64,000 bases of DNA from Actinacidiphila glaucinigra. Lineage in GTDB: Bacteria > Actinomycetota > Actinomycetes > Streptomycetales > Streptomycetaceae. Position numbers and translations under genes: made by a program. Where the stretch lies: contig NZ_FZOF01000013.1 of the NCBI RefSeq assembly GCF_900188405.1, forward strand, positions 1 to 64,000. Direction: 5' to 3'. Positions 26,133 to 35,456 of the stretch are shown one piece after another. The notes beneath the pieces are model-generated. The model was not told where the DNA came from. It ran no database searches and saw only the letters and a list, made by a program, of their open reading frames with translations. Within the stretch, counting starts at the first letter, position 1, and each line of letters starts with the position of its first letter.

Positions 26133-27443
26133 CTACCCGCTGCGGCGCGCCGGGCCGCGGGTCCCTGTGCCGCGAGGCCGAGTCGGACCGCCGGTCGGTG
26201 CGCCCGTGCCCACCGGTAGGCCGGTGGGTCCGTGGGCGCGGGATCGGCCCGCGTGTACGGCGGCGCTCATGGCCAGAGCCCCGACGATCCCGGTGTACAC
26301 ATAGCCCGTGGTCTCCAGACCCCATACGGGCGCCGCGAGCCCTGCCGCGAGGGCGGGAAGGCTCAACGCCGCGTAACTGACCAGGTAGACGGCGGAGAAG
26401 ACCTCCGAGCGCGACTCCGCCGTGGTGACCGCGCTGACGGCGCGGAGGCCGCCGTTGAACGTCAGGCCCACGCCCAGCCCCGCGAGGACCGATCCGCCCG
26501 CGAACACGGCCGGCGACGCGACAGCGACGGCCGCCGCCAGGCCGCCCGCGCCCAGGGCCAGCAGCACGGCCCCCAGCAAGGTGGCGTGGCGCGTGGTGTG
26601 CCGGACGGACCACAACCCGCCCACGCCATTGGCCACGAACAGCGCCGCGATGCCGAGCCCGCCGGCGGCACCGGAGCGTACGCGCAGGACGTCGCCCACC
26701 AGGGACGGGGTGAGCGCGAGGAACAGCCCCGTGACGGCCCACCCCGCGACGAGGGCGGGAACGGAGGCGAGGAATGCCGGCCGGGCTTCCCTGGGAACCC
26801 CGGCTCGCGGTCGCAGCAGCGCCTGCACGCGCACACCGGCGATGCCCGGGGCGCGCGCCTCGGGCATCGCGAGGACGACCGCGGCCAGCAGCACGAAAGT
26901 CAGCGTGAGGACGGGGAAGACGTACGCATCGGGTCGCGGGGTCGACGCGACCAGCAACCCCACGGTGCCCGCTCCGGCCGCCATGCCGAAACTCGTGCCC
27001 ACCGCTGTCGCCGTGGGCCCCAGATGGGGACGTCCCCTGGGCGAGAAGTCGACCAGGCCGGCGGCGAGACCACCCGTGGCCGTACCCGTGGCGACGCCCT
27101 GCACCACCCGTGCGATCAGGAGGGACACGACACCGTCGGCCGTCCAGAAGACCGCCGTGCCGGCCGCCGCCACCAGAAGGGCGGCGACCAGCACGGGACG
27201 GCGGCCGACGCGGTCGCTCAGCGATCCGACCGTCAGCAGGGCGCCGAGCAGGCCCACGACGTACACCGCGAAGACCACCGTCAGCATCGTGACCGACAGT
27301 CCCCACCGCTGCCGGTACAAGGGGTAGATCGGTGAGGGCGCGCTCGCCGCGGCCATCAGCACCGCGTTGGCGCAGGCGAGCACTGTGAAGGTGGTGCCCC
27401 GCCCGAGACGACGGCCGGGGCGGGAACGATGTGCCTTGTCCAT
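26133..27443 (-). CDS. MFS transporter
   Basis: 436 residues with about 12 hydrophobic segments. The MFS loop 2-3 motif is GSLSDRVGRRPVL. An APSPIYPLY motif follows helix 1, as in drug-efflux members. The C-terminal tail is Gly/Pro/Arg-rich. It lies between the HD-domain gene (46 bp upstream) and the oxidoreductase, suggesting export of a product or toxic substrate of that unit (inference). Confidence 0.9.
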   Translation of the reverse strand: MDKAHRSRPGRRLGRGTTFTVLACANAVLMAAASAPSPIYPLYRQRWGLSVTMLTVVFAVYVVGLLGALLTVGSLSDRVGRRPVLVAALLVAAAGTAVFWTADGVVSLLIARVVQGVATGTATGGLAAGLVDFSPRGRPHLGPTATAVGTSFGMAAGAGTVGLLVASTPRPDAYVFPVLTLTFVLLAAVVLAMPEARAPGIAGVRVQALLRPRAGVPREARPAFLASVPALVAGWAVTGLFLALTPSLVGDVLRVRSGAAGGLGIAALFVANGVGGLWSVRHTTRHATLLGAVLLALGAGGLAAAVAVASPAVFAGGSVLAGLGVGLTFNGGLRAVSAVTTAESRSEVFSAVYLVSYAALSLPALAAGLAAPVWGLETTGYVYTGIVGALAMSAAVHAGRSRAHGPTGLPVGTGAPTGGPTRPRGTGTRGPARRSG

Positions 27444-27489
27444 CGCGCTGTCTTCTGCGGCTCTCTGCTCTCGAATGCAGGGTGTTCGG

Positions 27490-28128
27490 TCAGCTCGGCC
27501 AGGGCGCGCCCAGGATGCGCTCGACCGTGGTCGTGCGCTGGAAGCCGGGTACGAAGTGCTCCAGCACGTCCGCGTTCACGGTTCCGTTCGCGGTCTCCGG
27601 GCGGTGCTCGAGCCCGTCGACGAAGGCCTGCAGGAACTTGTTCTTGAAGTCGCCCCGCGGGTGGACGGCGGTGACCTCCTCCACCTGGGCACTGTCCAGC
27701 TCGTCCAGGGCCAGGCCGAGCACGTCGGTCAGGACGCCGAGGTTCGTGATGGCGATTTCCGGGCCCATCCGATGGGGAATTCCCGGCGTCGTGTGGAGCG
27801 CGATGGCGGTCCACACGACGTCGGCGGCCGCGGCCGTGAATCCGTGGTCGAGCATGAATGTGCGCGCGTGGTCGGCCCCGTCGACCTCGAATCGCTGCTC
27901 GGCGTCGGAGAAGGGCGTCATCAGTCCGGTGTCGTGGAAAATGGCGGACAGGTAGAGCAGTTCCGGGTCGGGCTTCAGACCGAGTCGGCGGGCGTGAATG
28001 GCGCCGAAGACGAAAACGCGCCGCGAGTGATGGTAGATGAGGGGGCTGGTCATCTCCTGAACGAGACGGGTCGCTTCGGCTACCGCGGCTGTTTCGGGAA
28101 TCTCCACCCCGGCGATGGTCTCGCTCAT
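27490..28128 (-). CDS. HD-domain protein, cyanamide hydratase-like
   Basis: 212 residues. The metal-binding HD pattern is HSRRVFVFG, FHDTGL (the His-Asp pair), then DHARTF and LHTTPG. This set resembles the DUF1810-free cyanamide hydratase-like HD family, which hydrates nitriles or acts on small molecules. ATG at 28128. It is the first gene of a likely operon with the MFS and quinone oxidoreductase genes, divergent from the GlxA-type regulator at 28265. The family call rests on motif order only. Confidence 0.82.
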   Translation of the reverse strand: MSETIAGVEIPETAAVAEATRLVQEMTSPLIYHHSRRVFVFGAIHARRLGLKPDPELLYLSAIFHDTGLMTPFSDAEQRFEVDGADHARTFMLDHGFTAAAADVVWTAIALHTTPGIPHRMGPEIAITNLGVLTDVLGLALDELDSAQVEEVTAVHPRGDFKNKFLQAFVDGLEHRPETANGTVNADVLEHFVPGFQRTTTVERILGAPWPS

Positions 28129-28264
28129 TGCTCCGCACTTTCTGACATCGGCGTGTTATGAATGGAAGGTGTTTCCGTCTTCCACACTGCCGTCCGCCAG
28201 GCGTTCCTCGCCACCTCGGTCCCGCCATGAGTCCCGCGAATCCGGACAGGCGGAGAATGGCGGT

Positions 28265-29236
28265 GTGAGCCCCACCGCGCACCGGGTCGTGATCCTCGTC
28301 TTCGACGGGGTGACGCTGCTGGACGTCGCCGGCCCCGCGGAGGTGTTCGCGGAGGCCAACCGGTTCGGTGCCGACTACCAGGTCGTGCTGGTGTCACCGA
28401 CCGGGGCCGACGTCACCTCGTCCATCGGGGTCAGGATCGCGGTCGCCGGCGCCGCCTCGGAGTCGGCGCCCGACACCTTCCTGGTGGCCGGCGCGGACCT
28501 CTACCCGCGCAACGCCGTCGGCCGTGACCTGGTCGAGGCCGCGCTGACGCTGGCCGAGCGGGCCGACCGTACCGCGTCCATCTGCACCGGGGCGTTCGTC
28601 CTCGGTGCCGCCGGCCTCCTGGACGGCAAGCGTGCGACCACGCACTGGAAGGTCACCCACGAACTCGCCGCCCGGTACCGGTCCAGCAATGTCGTCCCCG
28701 ACGCGATCTACGTCCAGGACGGCACCACCTACACCTCGGCGGGCGTGACCGCTGGCATCGACCTCGCGCTGGCCCTCGTCGAGGAGGACCACGGCCCCGA
28801 TCTGACCCGCGAGGTCGCCCGTTCCCTGGTGGTCTATCTGCAGCGTTCGGGCGGGCAGTCACAGTTCTCCGCCCCGCTGCAGGGGCCGCCGCCGCGGTCT
28901 CCGGCCGTCCGCAGGATCGCCGACCTGGTGACGGCCGATCCCGCGGGAGACCACTCGGTCGGCGAGCTCGCCAAGCGCCTCAATCTGAGTTCCCGGCATC
29001 TCACCCGGCTCTTCCGCGAGGAAATGTCCACCACGCCGGCCCGGTACGTGGAAATGATCCGGTTCGACATGGCGAAAGCCCTGCTCGACCAAGGTCACAC
29101 CGCGACCCAGGTGGCATCACTCGCCGGTTTCCCGAGTTACGAGAGCATGCGAAGGGTTTTCGTCAAGAAAATGGCGATCAGCCCTGCCGCCTATCAGCGC
29201 CGATTCAGGACGGCACAGCGCGCCGACTCGGCGTAA
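28265..29236 (+). CDS. GlxA family AraC-type regulator
   Basis: 323 residues. The N-terminal DJ-1/PfpI-like domain (VILVFDGVTLLDVAGPAEVF; CTGAFVLGAAGLLDG) is followed by two AraC helix-turn-helices (SVGELAKRLNLSSRHLTRLF and ATQVASLAGF). GTG at 28265 has GGAG upstream and the protein then starts SPTAHRVV; the frame is open further upstream into the promoter. It is divergent from the HD-MFS-oxidoreductase unit, which it probably controls. A paralogue is at 47225. Confidence 0.9.
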   Translation: MSPTAHRVVILVFDGVTLLDVAGPAEVFAEANRFGADYQVVLVSPTGADVTSSIGVRIAVAGAASESAPDTFLVAGADLYPRNAVGRDLVEAALTLAERADRTASICTGAFVLGAAGLLDGKRATTHWKVTHELAARYRSSNVVPDAIYVQDGTTYTSAGVTAGIDLALALVEEDHGPDLTREVARSLVVYLQRSGGQSQFSAPLQGPPPRSPAVRRIADLVTADPAGDHSVGELAKRLNLSSRHLTRLFREEMSTTPARYVEMIRFDMAKALLDQGHTATQVASLAGFPSYESMRRVFVKKMAISPAAYQRRFRTAQRADSA

Positions 29237-29305
29237 CGGAAACGAGGTCCGCGCATCCTCCGCAGTTCCGTGTCGTTCGCCGGGGCGTGTCGCCTGCCCG
29301 CCCTC

Positions 29306-29430
29306 TCATGAGGCTGCTCCCGGCAGTCGGGTCCGGACCAGGAGCAGGGTGACATCGTCGGACGCGGTCCGGCCGGAGACGGTTTCCAGCGCACGGGCGC
29401 ACAGGTCTTCCAGGGGCAGGCCCGGCTGGG
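29306..29430 (-). other. out-of-frame 3' end of the SpoIIE-type phosphatase gene
   Basis: In a different frame from the upstream gene, this segment reads GGAMTQPGLPLEDLCARAL and then ASDDVTLLLVRTRL before a stop at 29306. ASDDVTLLLVR is the terminal motif of SpoIIE/PP2C phosphatases, including a metal-binding Asp. It therefore looks like the severed end of the gene at 29431. Confidence 0.6.
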
Positions 29431-31350
29431 TCATCGCACCGCCCAGGCGGTTCCCTCCTCGATGTCGCGGTCGCGGGCCTCGACCAGACCGTCGGTGTAG
29501 AGACCGAGCACGCTCCCCTGGGGCAGTTCCAGTTCCGCCGACTGGAACTGGCCGCCCAGTCCCATGCCGAGCGGGGTCCCCGTCGGCAGGTCCGGGAAGG
29601 TGACCCGCCCCTGCGGGTCGGTGAGCACCGGCGGCGGATGCCCCGCAAGTGCCATGGTGCACCGGCGGGTTGACGGGTCGTACACCGCGTACAGGCACGT
29701 CGCGCCGAAGACCATCAAGGCGTGGCTCGACCTGTCGTCGCCTTCCGCGAGCCTCTGCACCGTGCCGTCGAGGTGTGCCAGCACGTCCTCGGGGGGCAGG
29801 TCCATGTCGGCCAGCGTGCGGGCGGTCGTGCGGAGTACGCCCATCGTCGCCGCGGCGTCGGGGCCGTGGCCCACCACGTCACCGACGACGAGGGCGACCC
29901 GGCCGGCGGCCTGCGGGATGACGTCGAACCAGTCGCCGCCGACGCCGTGGTCCCGGTCGGCCGGCAGGTAGCGCGATGCCACTTCGAGCGCCGTGCCGGC
30001 ACTCGCGTGCTGCGGCAGCGCACTGCGACGCAGCATCAGACCGGCGGAACGCACATGGTGGCGGGCCCTGTCGAGCGCCAGTGCGGCCCGGGCGGCGAGT
30101 TCCTCCGCCAGGATCAGATCGGCGTCCTGGAACGGCACGGGATTGTCGGTACGGAGGAACACGGCGACGCCCAGCAGGGTGTGGCGGATCCGGATCGGCA
30201 CGATCATCAGCGAGTGGACGCCGTTCTGGCGGATCTTCGGTGCCCTTGCCGGGTCCTGGCCGGCCCAAGCGGATGGAGCGGTATCGAGGATGGGCTCCAC
30301 GTAGGACCTGCCGATGTTCAGGACGTGGTCGGTCAGACGTGAGGGCCGCGGTAGGACGATCCTCTCGCCACGCGCCCAAGGGGACTCCGGGGCGCCCTCG
30401 CGGATCGACGCCAGACCGCCGCGCAGCAGGACCGGAGAGCGTCGGCCGTACTGCCCGATGCGGAACGCCGGTTCCCCGCGGAGCACCGACTGCTCCATGT
30501 CGACGGCGGTGTAGTCGGCGAACAACGACGTGGCGAGGTCCGCCAGTTCCTGGCCGGTGTGCATCGCGTCCAGGGTGCTCCCGAAGCGCGATCCGGCCCG
30601 GCCGAGGACGGCCATGCGCTCGTGCGCCCGCCGGCTTTCGGTGGCGTCCACGCTGATGACGCACACTCCCAGCGCCTGACCGTCGGCGCCCTGCAGGCAC
30701 TGCAACGTCATCGCGAACAGGTGTCCCCGGCGCGGTCCTGTCCTCAGCCAGGTGCGGTACTCCCGGACGCTGGCGCCGCCGTGCCCGAGAACCCGCAGCA
30801 TCTCCTGTTCGAACGTCTCGGCCTGGGCGTGCGGCCAGGTCTCGGTGAGCCGGCGGCCGAGCCGCCGGTCGCGAGGAACGGCGTCGTGGCGCCCCATCGC
30901 GTCGTTGACCCAGGCGCACCGCAGGTCCGGGTCCCGGACGGAGATGCCGAAGAGCGCATGGTTGAGCCGGGACTCGGCGACGGTCCCGTTCACCGTCGCC
31001 ATCGACACCAGCCACCGGACCGGCGTCCCCTGCCCCAGCAGCATCGAGATCCGCAGGCTGACGTCGCGCACCCTGCCGTCGCGGTGCCGGACCGCCATCG
31101 GGCCCGACCAGCCGCCGTGCGCCCGGCAGCGGTCGATGAACGCCGCCATGGTGGGCGCGTCCTCGGGAAACGGGAGTACGAGCGCCGCGGACCGGCCGAC
31201 CACTTCCCCGGCGGAGTACCCGACGTGGCGTTCGGCGGCCGACGTCCAGGCGACCACCGTTCCCTGCTGGTCGAACACCATGAGGGCCCACTCGGCCGTC
31301 GTGCCCTCGTCCACGCGCTCAGCACGAGAGACCGCTTCAGCGGTGGTCAT
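29431..31350 (-). CDS. PAS-GAF-SpoIIE (PP2C) phosphatase, 3' frameshift
   Basis: 639 residues in frame. Order: PAS (FDQQGTVVAWTSAAERHVGY), a second PAS-like region, GAF (about 270-430), then the PP2C/SpoIIE domain (GGDWFDVIPQAAGRVALVVGDVVGHG). These enzymes dephosphorylate anti-sigma antagonists. The frame stops after EEGTAWAVR, and the expected terminal motif ASDDVTLLLVR continues in another frame to 29306, implying a 1-nt insertion or 2-nt deletion near 29440. Of two ATGs (31356 and 31350) the second is better spaced from GAGGAG. Activity is doubtful if the shift is real. Confidence 0.8.
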   Translation of the reverse strand: MTTAEAVSRAERVDEGTTAEWALMVFDQQGTVVAWTSAAERHVGYSAGEVVGRSAALVLPFPEDAPTMAAFIDRCRAHGGWSGPMAVRHRDGRVRDVSLRISMLLGQGTPVRWLVSMATVNGTVAESRLNHALFGISVRDPDLRCAWVNDAMGRHDAVPRDRRLGRRLTETWPHAQAETFEQEMLRVLGHGGASVREYRTWLRTGPRRGHLFAMTLQCLQGADGQALGVCVISVDATESRRAHERMAVLGRAGSRFGSTLDAMHTGQELADLATSLFADYTAVDMEQSVLRGEPAFRIGQYGRRSPVLLRGGLASIREGAPESPWARGERIVLPRPSRLTDHVLNIGRSYVEPILDTAPSAWAGQDPARAPKIRQNGVHSLMIVPIRIRHTLLGVAVFLRTDNPVPFQDADLILAEELAARAALALDRARHHVRSAGLMLRRSALPQHASAGTALEVASRYLPADRDHGVGGDWFDVIPQAAGRVALVVGDVVGHGPDAAATMGVLRTTARTLADMDLPPEDVLAHLDGTVQRLAEGDDRSSHALMVFGATCLYAVYDPSTRRCTMALAGHPPPVLTDPQGRVTFPDLPTGTPLGMGLGGQFQSAELELPQGSVLGLYTDGLVEARDRDIEEGTAWAVR

Positions 31351-31677
31351 CGACATACGCTCCTCAGCAGGCACGGGGCACGGAAAGTCAAGATTCATCC
31401 GTTTTGCACGGTTCGCGGGTATTGACAACGTCGCGCCGCGATCTGTGACAGCCGGCACAGGCGGCAGGCCTCGCACCTGCCATGTCGGCCTCGCCCGGCT
31501 CCGGGACCGCACCCGGGGTGGCGGGATGACGCCCGCCGCGAGGACCGCATATTGGTCCGCGAAATCCTCGCCCGAATGGATCCGGTACGGGTACCACCGG
31601 CGCCGTAGCGTTGCCGGTACGACGAGGGGCCCGCCCGCTCCGAGGGAGGGCTCCGCTCGATCAGAGGAGCGTCGACC
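31351..31677. other. divergent intergenic region between phosphatase and epimerase genes
   Basis: 327 bases. Relatively A+T-rich patches lie near 31390-31430 (ATTCATCCGTTTTGC), and an inverted repeat GGACC-N7-GGTCC is at about 31544-31560. The promoters of both divergent genes are presumably here. No ORF is called. Confidence 0.4.
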
Positions 31678-32550
31678 ATGCATGTCTTCGTTGCCGGTGC
31701 CACTGGAGCGGTCGGCCGCCTGCTCGTTCCGCTGCTGCTGGCCGACGGGCACGACGTCACGGGAATCTCGCGTACCGCAGCGGGTGTCGAGCGCATCCGG
31801 CAGCAGGGTGCGGCGGCCGTGCAGGCGGACGTGCTCGACCGGGAGCCGCTGCGCCGCGTCATGGCGACGGCCGCCCCCGACGCGGTGGTCCACCAGCTCA
31901 CCGATCTGTCCGGTGCCGACGGGGAGGCCACCGACCGGCTGCGGCGCGAGGGGACGGCGAACCTGGTGGACGCGGCCGTGGCCGCGGGCGTGACCAGGGT
32001 CGTCGCCCAGTCGATCGCCTGGGCCTACGCACCCGGAGAGGGGCCCGCGGACGAGAGCGCGCCTCTCGACCTCGGGGCGGCGCCGCCGCGCCTGGCGATG
32101 GTGGAGGGCGTCCGCGCCCTGGAGGAGAAGGCCGCCGAGGTGGAGACGGCGGTGCTGCTGCGGTACGGCATCCTGTACGGCCCGGGCACCTGGTACGCGC
32201 CCGGCGGGCCTGTCGCGGCGGCTCTGGCCGGGGATGCCTCCGCCCGCTTCCTCGGGAGCGTGGAGGCGGACCATTCCGTGATGTCGTTCCTCCACGTCCT
32301 CGACGCCGCCCGTGCCGCCGTCGCCGCGCTCGGCTGGCCCTCCGGTCCCGTCAACATCGTCGACGACGAGCCCGCGCAGGCCCGCGAGTGGCTGCCGGCG
32401 CTGGCCCGCGCCTTGCGCGTTCCGGCCCCGGAACCCGTGGCGGGCCGCCTGGAGTGGGCGCGCGGCGCGTCCAACGGTCTCGCCCGTTCACGCGGGTGGC
32501 GACCCGGACATCCCTCGTGGCGCTCCGGGTTCGCGGCGCAGGCGGACTGA
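31678..32550 (+). CDS. NAD(P)-dependent epimerase/dehydratase-like protein
   Basis: 290 residues. The Rossmann motif MHVFVAGATGAVGRLL is at the start. The catalytic region is atypical: LRYGILYGPGTWYAPGG follows, but a clear YxxxK is not seen where expected. It may be a nucleotide-sugar epimerase relative or an atypical NAD-binding protein. ATG at 31678 has AGAGGAG 8 nt upstream. A strong hairpin follows at 32561. Confidence 0.88.
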   Translation: MHVFVAGATGAVGRLLVPLLLADGHDVTGISRTAAGVERIRQQGAAAVQADVLDREPLRRVMATAAPDAVVHQLTDLSGADGEATDRLRREGTANLVDAAVAAGVTRVVAQSIAWAYAPGEGPADESAPLDLGAAPPRLAMVEGVRALEEKAAEVETAVLLRYGILYGPGTWYAPGGPVAAALAGDASARFLGSVEADHSVMSFLHVLDAARAAVAALGWPSGPVNIVDDEPAQAREWLPALARALRVPAPEPVAGRLEWARGASNGLARSRGWRPGHPSWRSGFAAQAD

Positions 32551-32560
32551 CGGCGCGACG

Positions 32561-32595
32561 GCCCGTCGGGCAGGCGGCCCGCCGGCCCGACGGGC
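32561..32595 (+). terminator. terminator hairpin after the epimerase-like gene
   Basis: A perfect 11-bp stem (GCCCGTCGGGC and GCCCGACGGGC) with a 13-nt loop begins 10 nt after the stop codon. Confidence 0.7.
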
Positions 32596-32673
32596 TCGCG
32601 CCGCGGATTGGTACCGCCTTCCGCCCGGCGAATGGACCGCCGGTCAGAGCGCGGAGCCCCCTACGTTCGTGCC

Positions 32674-33240
32674 ATGACCGCAAAGACCCCCGCCCCCATG
32701 AACATCTGCGTCTTCCTCTCCGCCGCCGAGCTCGACGAGCGCTACACGCGGCCCGCCCGCGAGTTCGCGGAGCTCGTCGGCGAAGCGGGTCACACCCTGG
32801 TGTGGGGCGGTTCTGACACCGGACTGATGAAGGTCGTCGCCGACGCCGTGCGGGAGTCGGGCGGCCGGCTCTCAGGGGTCTCGGTCGGCTTCCTCCGGGA
32901 GTGGGCGCGGCAGGACGCCGACGAGATGGTCTTCGCCGAGGACCTCGCCTCACGGAAGGCCCTGCTGCTCGCCGCCGCCGACGCGGTCGTCGTGTTGGCC
33001 GGAGGCGTGGGGACCCTGGACGAGGTGACGGAGGTCCTGGAGCTGAGGAAGCACGGGCTGTACGACAAGCCCGTCGTACTCCTCAACACCGCGGGCTTCT
33101 ACGACGGGTTGGTCCGCCAGCTGCGGCGGATGGACGCGGAGGGCTTCCTGCCGCTGCCCCTGGCCGAGTTGGTGTGCGTCGCCGGCACCGGCGCCGCCGC
33201 GTTCGCCTGCCTGGAGCCCGCGCGGAGGGTGCCCGCCTGA
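32674..33240 (+). CDS. LOG family protein (TIGR00730-type Rossmann fold)
   Basis: 188 residues. WGGSDTGLMKVVADA and the signature AGGVGTLDE (PGGxGTxxE in the family, with Ala replacing Pro here) identify the LOG/lysine-decarboxylase-like fold. Active LOG enzymes release cytokinin bases from nucleotides. No Shine-Dalgarno; TACGTT at 32662-32667 ends 6 nt before the ATG, suggesting a leaderless mRNA. An alternative ATG is at 32698. Confidence 0.87.
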   Translation: MTAKTPAPMNICVFLSAAELDERYTRPAREFAELVGEAGHTLVWGGSDTGLMKVVADAVRESGGRLSGVSVGFLREWARQDADEMVFAEDLASRKALLLAAADAVVVLAGGVGTLDEVTEVLELRKHGLYDKPVVLLNTAGFYDGLVRQLRRMDAEGFLPLPLAELVCVAGTGAAAFACLEPARRVPA

Positions 33241-33253
33241 GCCACCCGCACGC

Positions 33254-34711
33254 CTACGGCAGCACACCGCACAGGGTGTCCAGTGCGCCGCCCCACGCGC
33301 TGTCCGAGGGCGCCGCGTAGTTGACCACGAGGGCGTCACGTTCGGGCAGTTGCCGGCCGACACCCTCCTCTTCGTGGGCGAATTCGCTGAGCCCGCTGAT
33401 CGCGAGCCCCTGCCGGGCCGCGGCCCGGACGACGGAACCCTCCGTCCCCCGGGGGAGTTCGAGCACGACCTGCAGCCCCGCCGCCATGCCGACCGCGCGG
33501 ACGCGGGGGGCCCGTTCCGCCAGCGCCGCGACAAGCTGGTCGCGGCGGCGCCGGTAGCGCTGCCGCATCGAGCGCACATGCCGGTCGTACGCCCCCGAGA
33601 CGATGAACTCCGCGAGCGTCAGCTGCTCGAGGGTGCTGGACATGTAGTCGCCGTACCCCTTGGCCTCCACGATCTCCGGGACCATGCCGTCCGGGAGGAC
33701 CATCCAGCCGAGCCGCACCCCGGGCGCGAGCGACTTGCTCGCCGAGCCGAAGTACACCACCCGCTGCGGATCGAGGCCCTGCAGGGCGCCGACGGGCTGG
33801 CGGTCGTAGCGGAACTCGCCGTCGTAGTCGTCCTCCAGGATCAGGCCGCCCGTGTCCCGTGCCCATGCGACGGCCGCCGTGCGCCGCTCCGGGCGGAGGG
33901 CGACTCCCGTCGGGTACTGGTGCGCGGGGGTCATCAGCACCGCGCCCGCTCCCCGCAGGCGCGGCAGGTCCTCGGTGCGTGCGCCGTGCTCGTCGACGTA
34001 CAGGGGCGGGGTCCGCAGTCCGGCGTTGGTCAGCAGATCGCGGTAGAGGTCCAGGCCGTACGCCTCGACGGCCACCGCCGGCACCCTACGCGTCCTGAGC
34101 ACCTGCGCCATGAGTGCCAGTCCGTGGTGGAAGCCGGAGCAGACGACGATCCTTTCCGGCTCGGCGTACACCCCGCGGGCCCGCGCCAGGTAGTCCGCGA
34201 GGGCGGTGCGCAGCTCCGGACGGCCGCCGGGGTCGCCGTAGCCGAGGGCGTCGTTCGGCGCGGCGGTCAGGGCGCGGCGGGCGGCGGCGAGCCACTGGGT
34301 GCGCGGGAACCTCGCGAGGTCGGGTGCGCCGGGCTGCATGGCGTACCTGGGGCGGGTGCGCGCGGGACCGGTCCGGGCGGGCCCTGTACGGGGAGCGCCG
34401 GCCGGGGGGCCGTGCGGCTCGGCCCTGGGCGCCACCCGGGTCCCGGAGCCCTGCTGGGCGGTGAGCCAGCCCTCGGCGACGAGCTCCGCGTACGCCTCGA
34501 CGACGGTGTTGCGGGAGACGCCGAGGTCCACGGCGAGCGTCCGGGAGGGCGGCAGACGGGTACCGGGCGCCAGGCGTCCCGTGCGTACGGCCTCGCGCAG
34601 GGCGTCCGTCAGTCCCGTGCGCAGTTTGGTCCCGCGCAGCTCCAGATGGAGGTCGGCGCCGAACGCGGACGGCGGCCGGCCATCGCCGGAATTGGTCCCG
34701 GAATCACTCAT
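33254..34711 (-). CDS. MocR/PdxR-like GntR regulator with aminotransferase domain
   Basis: 485 residues. The GntR winged helix is LPPSRTLAVDLGVSRNTVVEAY (key part SRNTVVEAY). The C-terminal type I aminotransferase domain includes EDDYDGEFRYD and SASKSLAPGVRLGW with the PLP lysine. MocR proteins sense PLP or amino compounds. It is divergent from the AhpD-like gene and probably regulates it. The intergenic TGGACCATACTCCAGTACCA is the likely site. Confidence 0.92.
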   Translation of the reverse strand: MSDSGTNSGDGRPPSAFGADLHLELRGTKLRTGLTDALREAVRTGRLAPGTRLPPSRTLAVDLGVSRNTVVEAYAELVAEGWLTAQQGSGTRVAPRAEPHGPPAGAPRTGPARTGPARTRPRYAMQPGAPDLARFPRTQWLAAARRALTAAPNDALGYGDPGGRPELRTALADYLARARGVYAEPERIVVCSGFHHGLALMAQVLRTRRVPAVAVEAYGLDLYRDLLTNAGLRTPPLYVDEHGARTEDLPRLRGAGAVLMTPAHQYPTGVALRPERRTAAVAWARDTGGLILEDDYDGEFRYDRQPVGALQGLDPQRVVYFGSASKSLAPGVRLGWMVLPDGMVPEIVEAKGYGDYMSSTLEQLTLAEFIVSGAYDRHVRSMRQRYRRRRDQLVAALAERAPRVRAVGMAAGLQVVLELPRGTEGSVVRAAARQGLAISGLSEFAHEEEGVGRQLPERDALVVNYAAPSDSAWGGALDTLCGVLP

Positions 34712-34758
34712 GGAATTGGACCATACTCCAGTACCACCTCGTACCTAGCGTTGTGGTC

Positions 34759-35259
34759 ATGACGATGAACGAAGCACCTGAGAACACCACCCTCCTCCCG
34801 GAGCACCCGGCGCGCATGGACTGGGCGAAGCTCGCCCCCGAGGCCTTCAAGGCGCTCGTCCGGCTGGACTCGGCGGCGGGCCGCGGGGTCGACGCCGGCC
34901 TCCTGCACCTCGTGAAGGTCCGCGCGTCGCAGATCAACCGCTGCGCCTTCTGCCTGGACATGCACAGCAAGGACGCGCTGGCCGCCGGGGAGTCGGCGGA
35001 GCGCGTCATCCAGCTCGGGGCGTGGACGGAGGCGAGGCACTTCTACACGGCGCGGGAGGTCGCCGCGATCGAGCTCACCGAGGCGATCACCCTCGTGACG
35101 GACGGATTCGTGCCGGACGAGGTGTACGCGAGGGCCGCCGAGCAGTTCGACGAGACCGAGCTGGCCCACCTCGTCGCCGCGATCGTCGCGATCAACGCCT
35201 TCAACCGCATCGGCATCTCCACCCGCATGGTGCCCGGCCACTACACGCCGAGCGCCTGA
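34759..35259 (+). CDS. AhpD-like carboxymuconolactone decarboxylase family protein
   Basis: 166 residues. The redox/active-site CxxC is in INRCAFCLDMHSKDA, the alkylhydroperoxidase D pattern, with helices typical of the CMD fold. It may act as a peroxidase-type enzyme. Starts at ATG 34759 (ATG 34765 is an alternative). There is no Shine-Dalgarno; TAGCGT at 34746-34751 ends 7 nt before ATG 34759. It is divergent from the MocR gene, a widespread pairing. Confidence 0.9.
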   Translation: MTMNEAPENTTLLPEHPARMDWAKLAPEAFKALVRLDSAAGRGVDAGLLHLVKVRASQINRCAFCLDMHSKDALAAGESAERVIQLGAWTEARHFYTAREVAAIELTEAITLVTDGFVPDEVYARAAEQFDETELAHLVAAIVAINAFNRIGISTRMVPGHYTPSA

Positions 35260-35456
35260 CCCGCCGGACGTCCGGTGCGCCCCGCGTCCGGCACGTCCAC
35301 CCGGCCGGCCCGGGCGGACGGCGGTGCCACCGCCGGTTCCGGAAGCCTCCGGACCGGTGGTCGGCGCCGCCTTCACCGGCCCGGCCGGCGACGACACCGA
35401 CCGGCCGACCAGCCGACCACACCGACCACCCCGAACACACCGACCAGGAGATCAAG

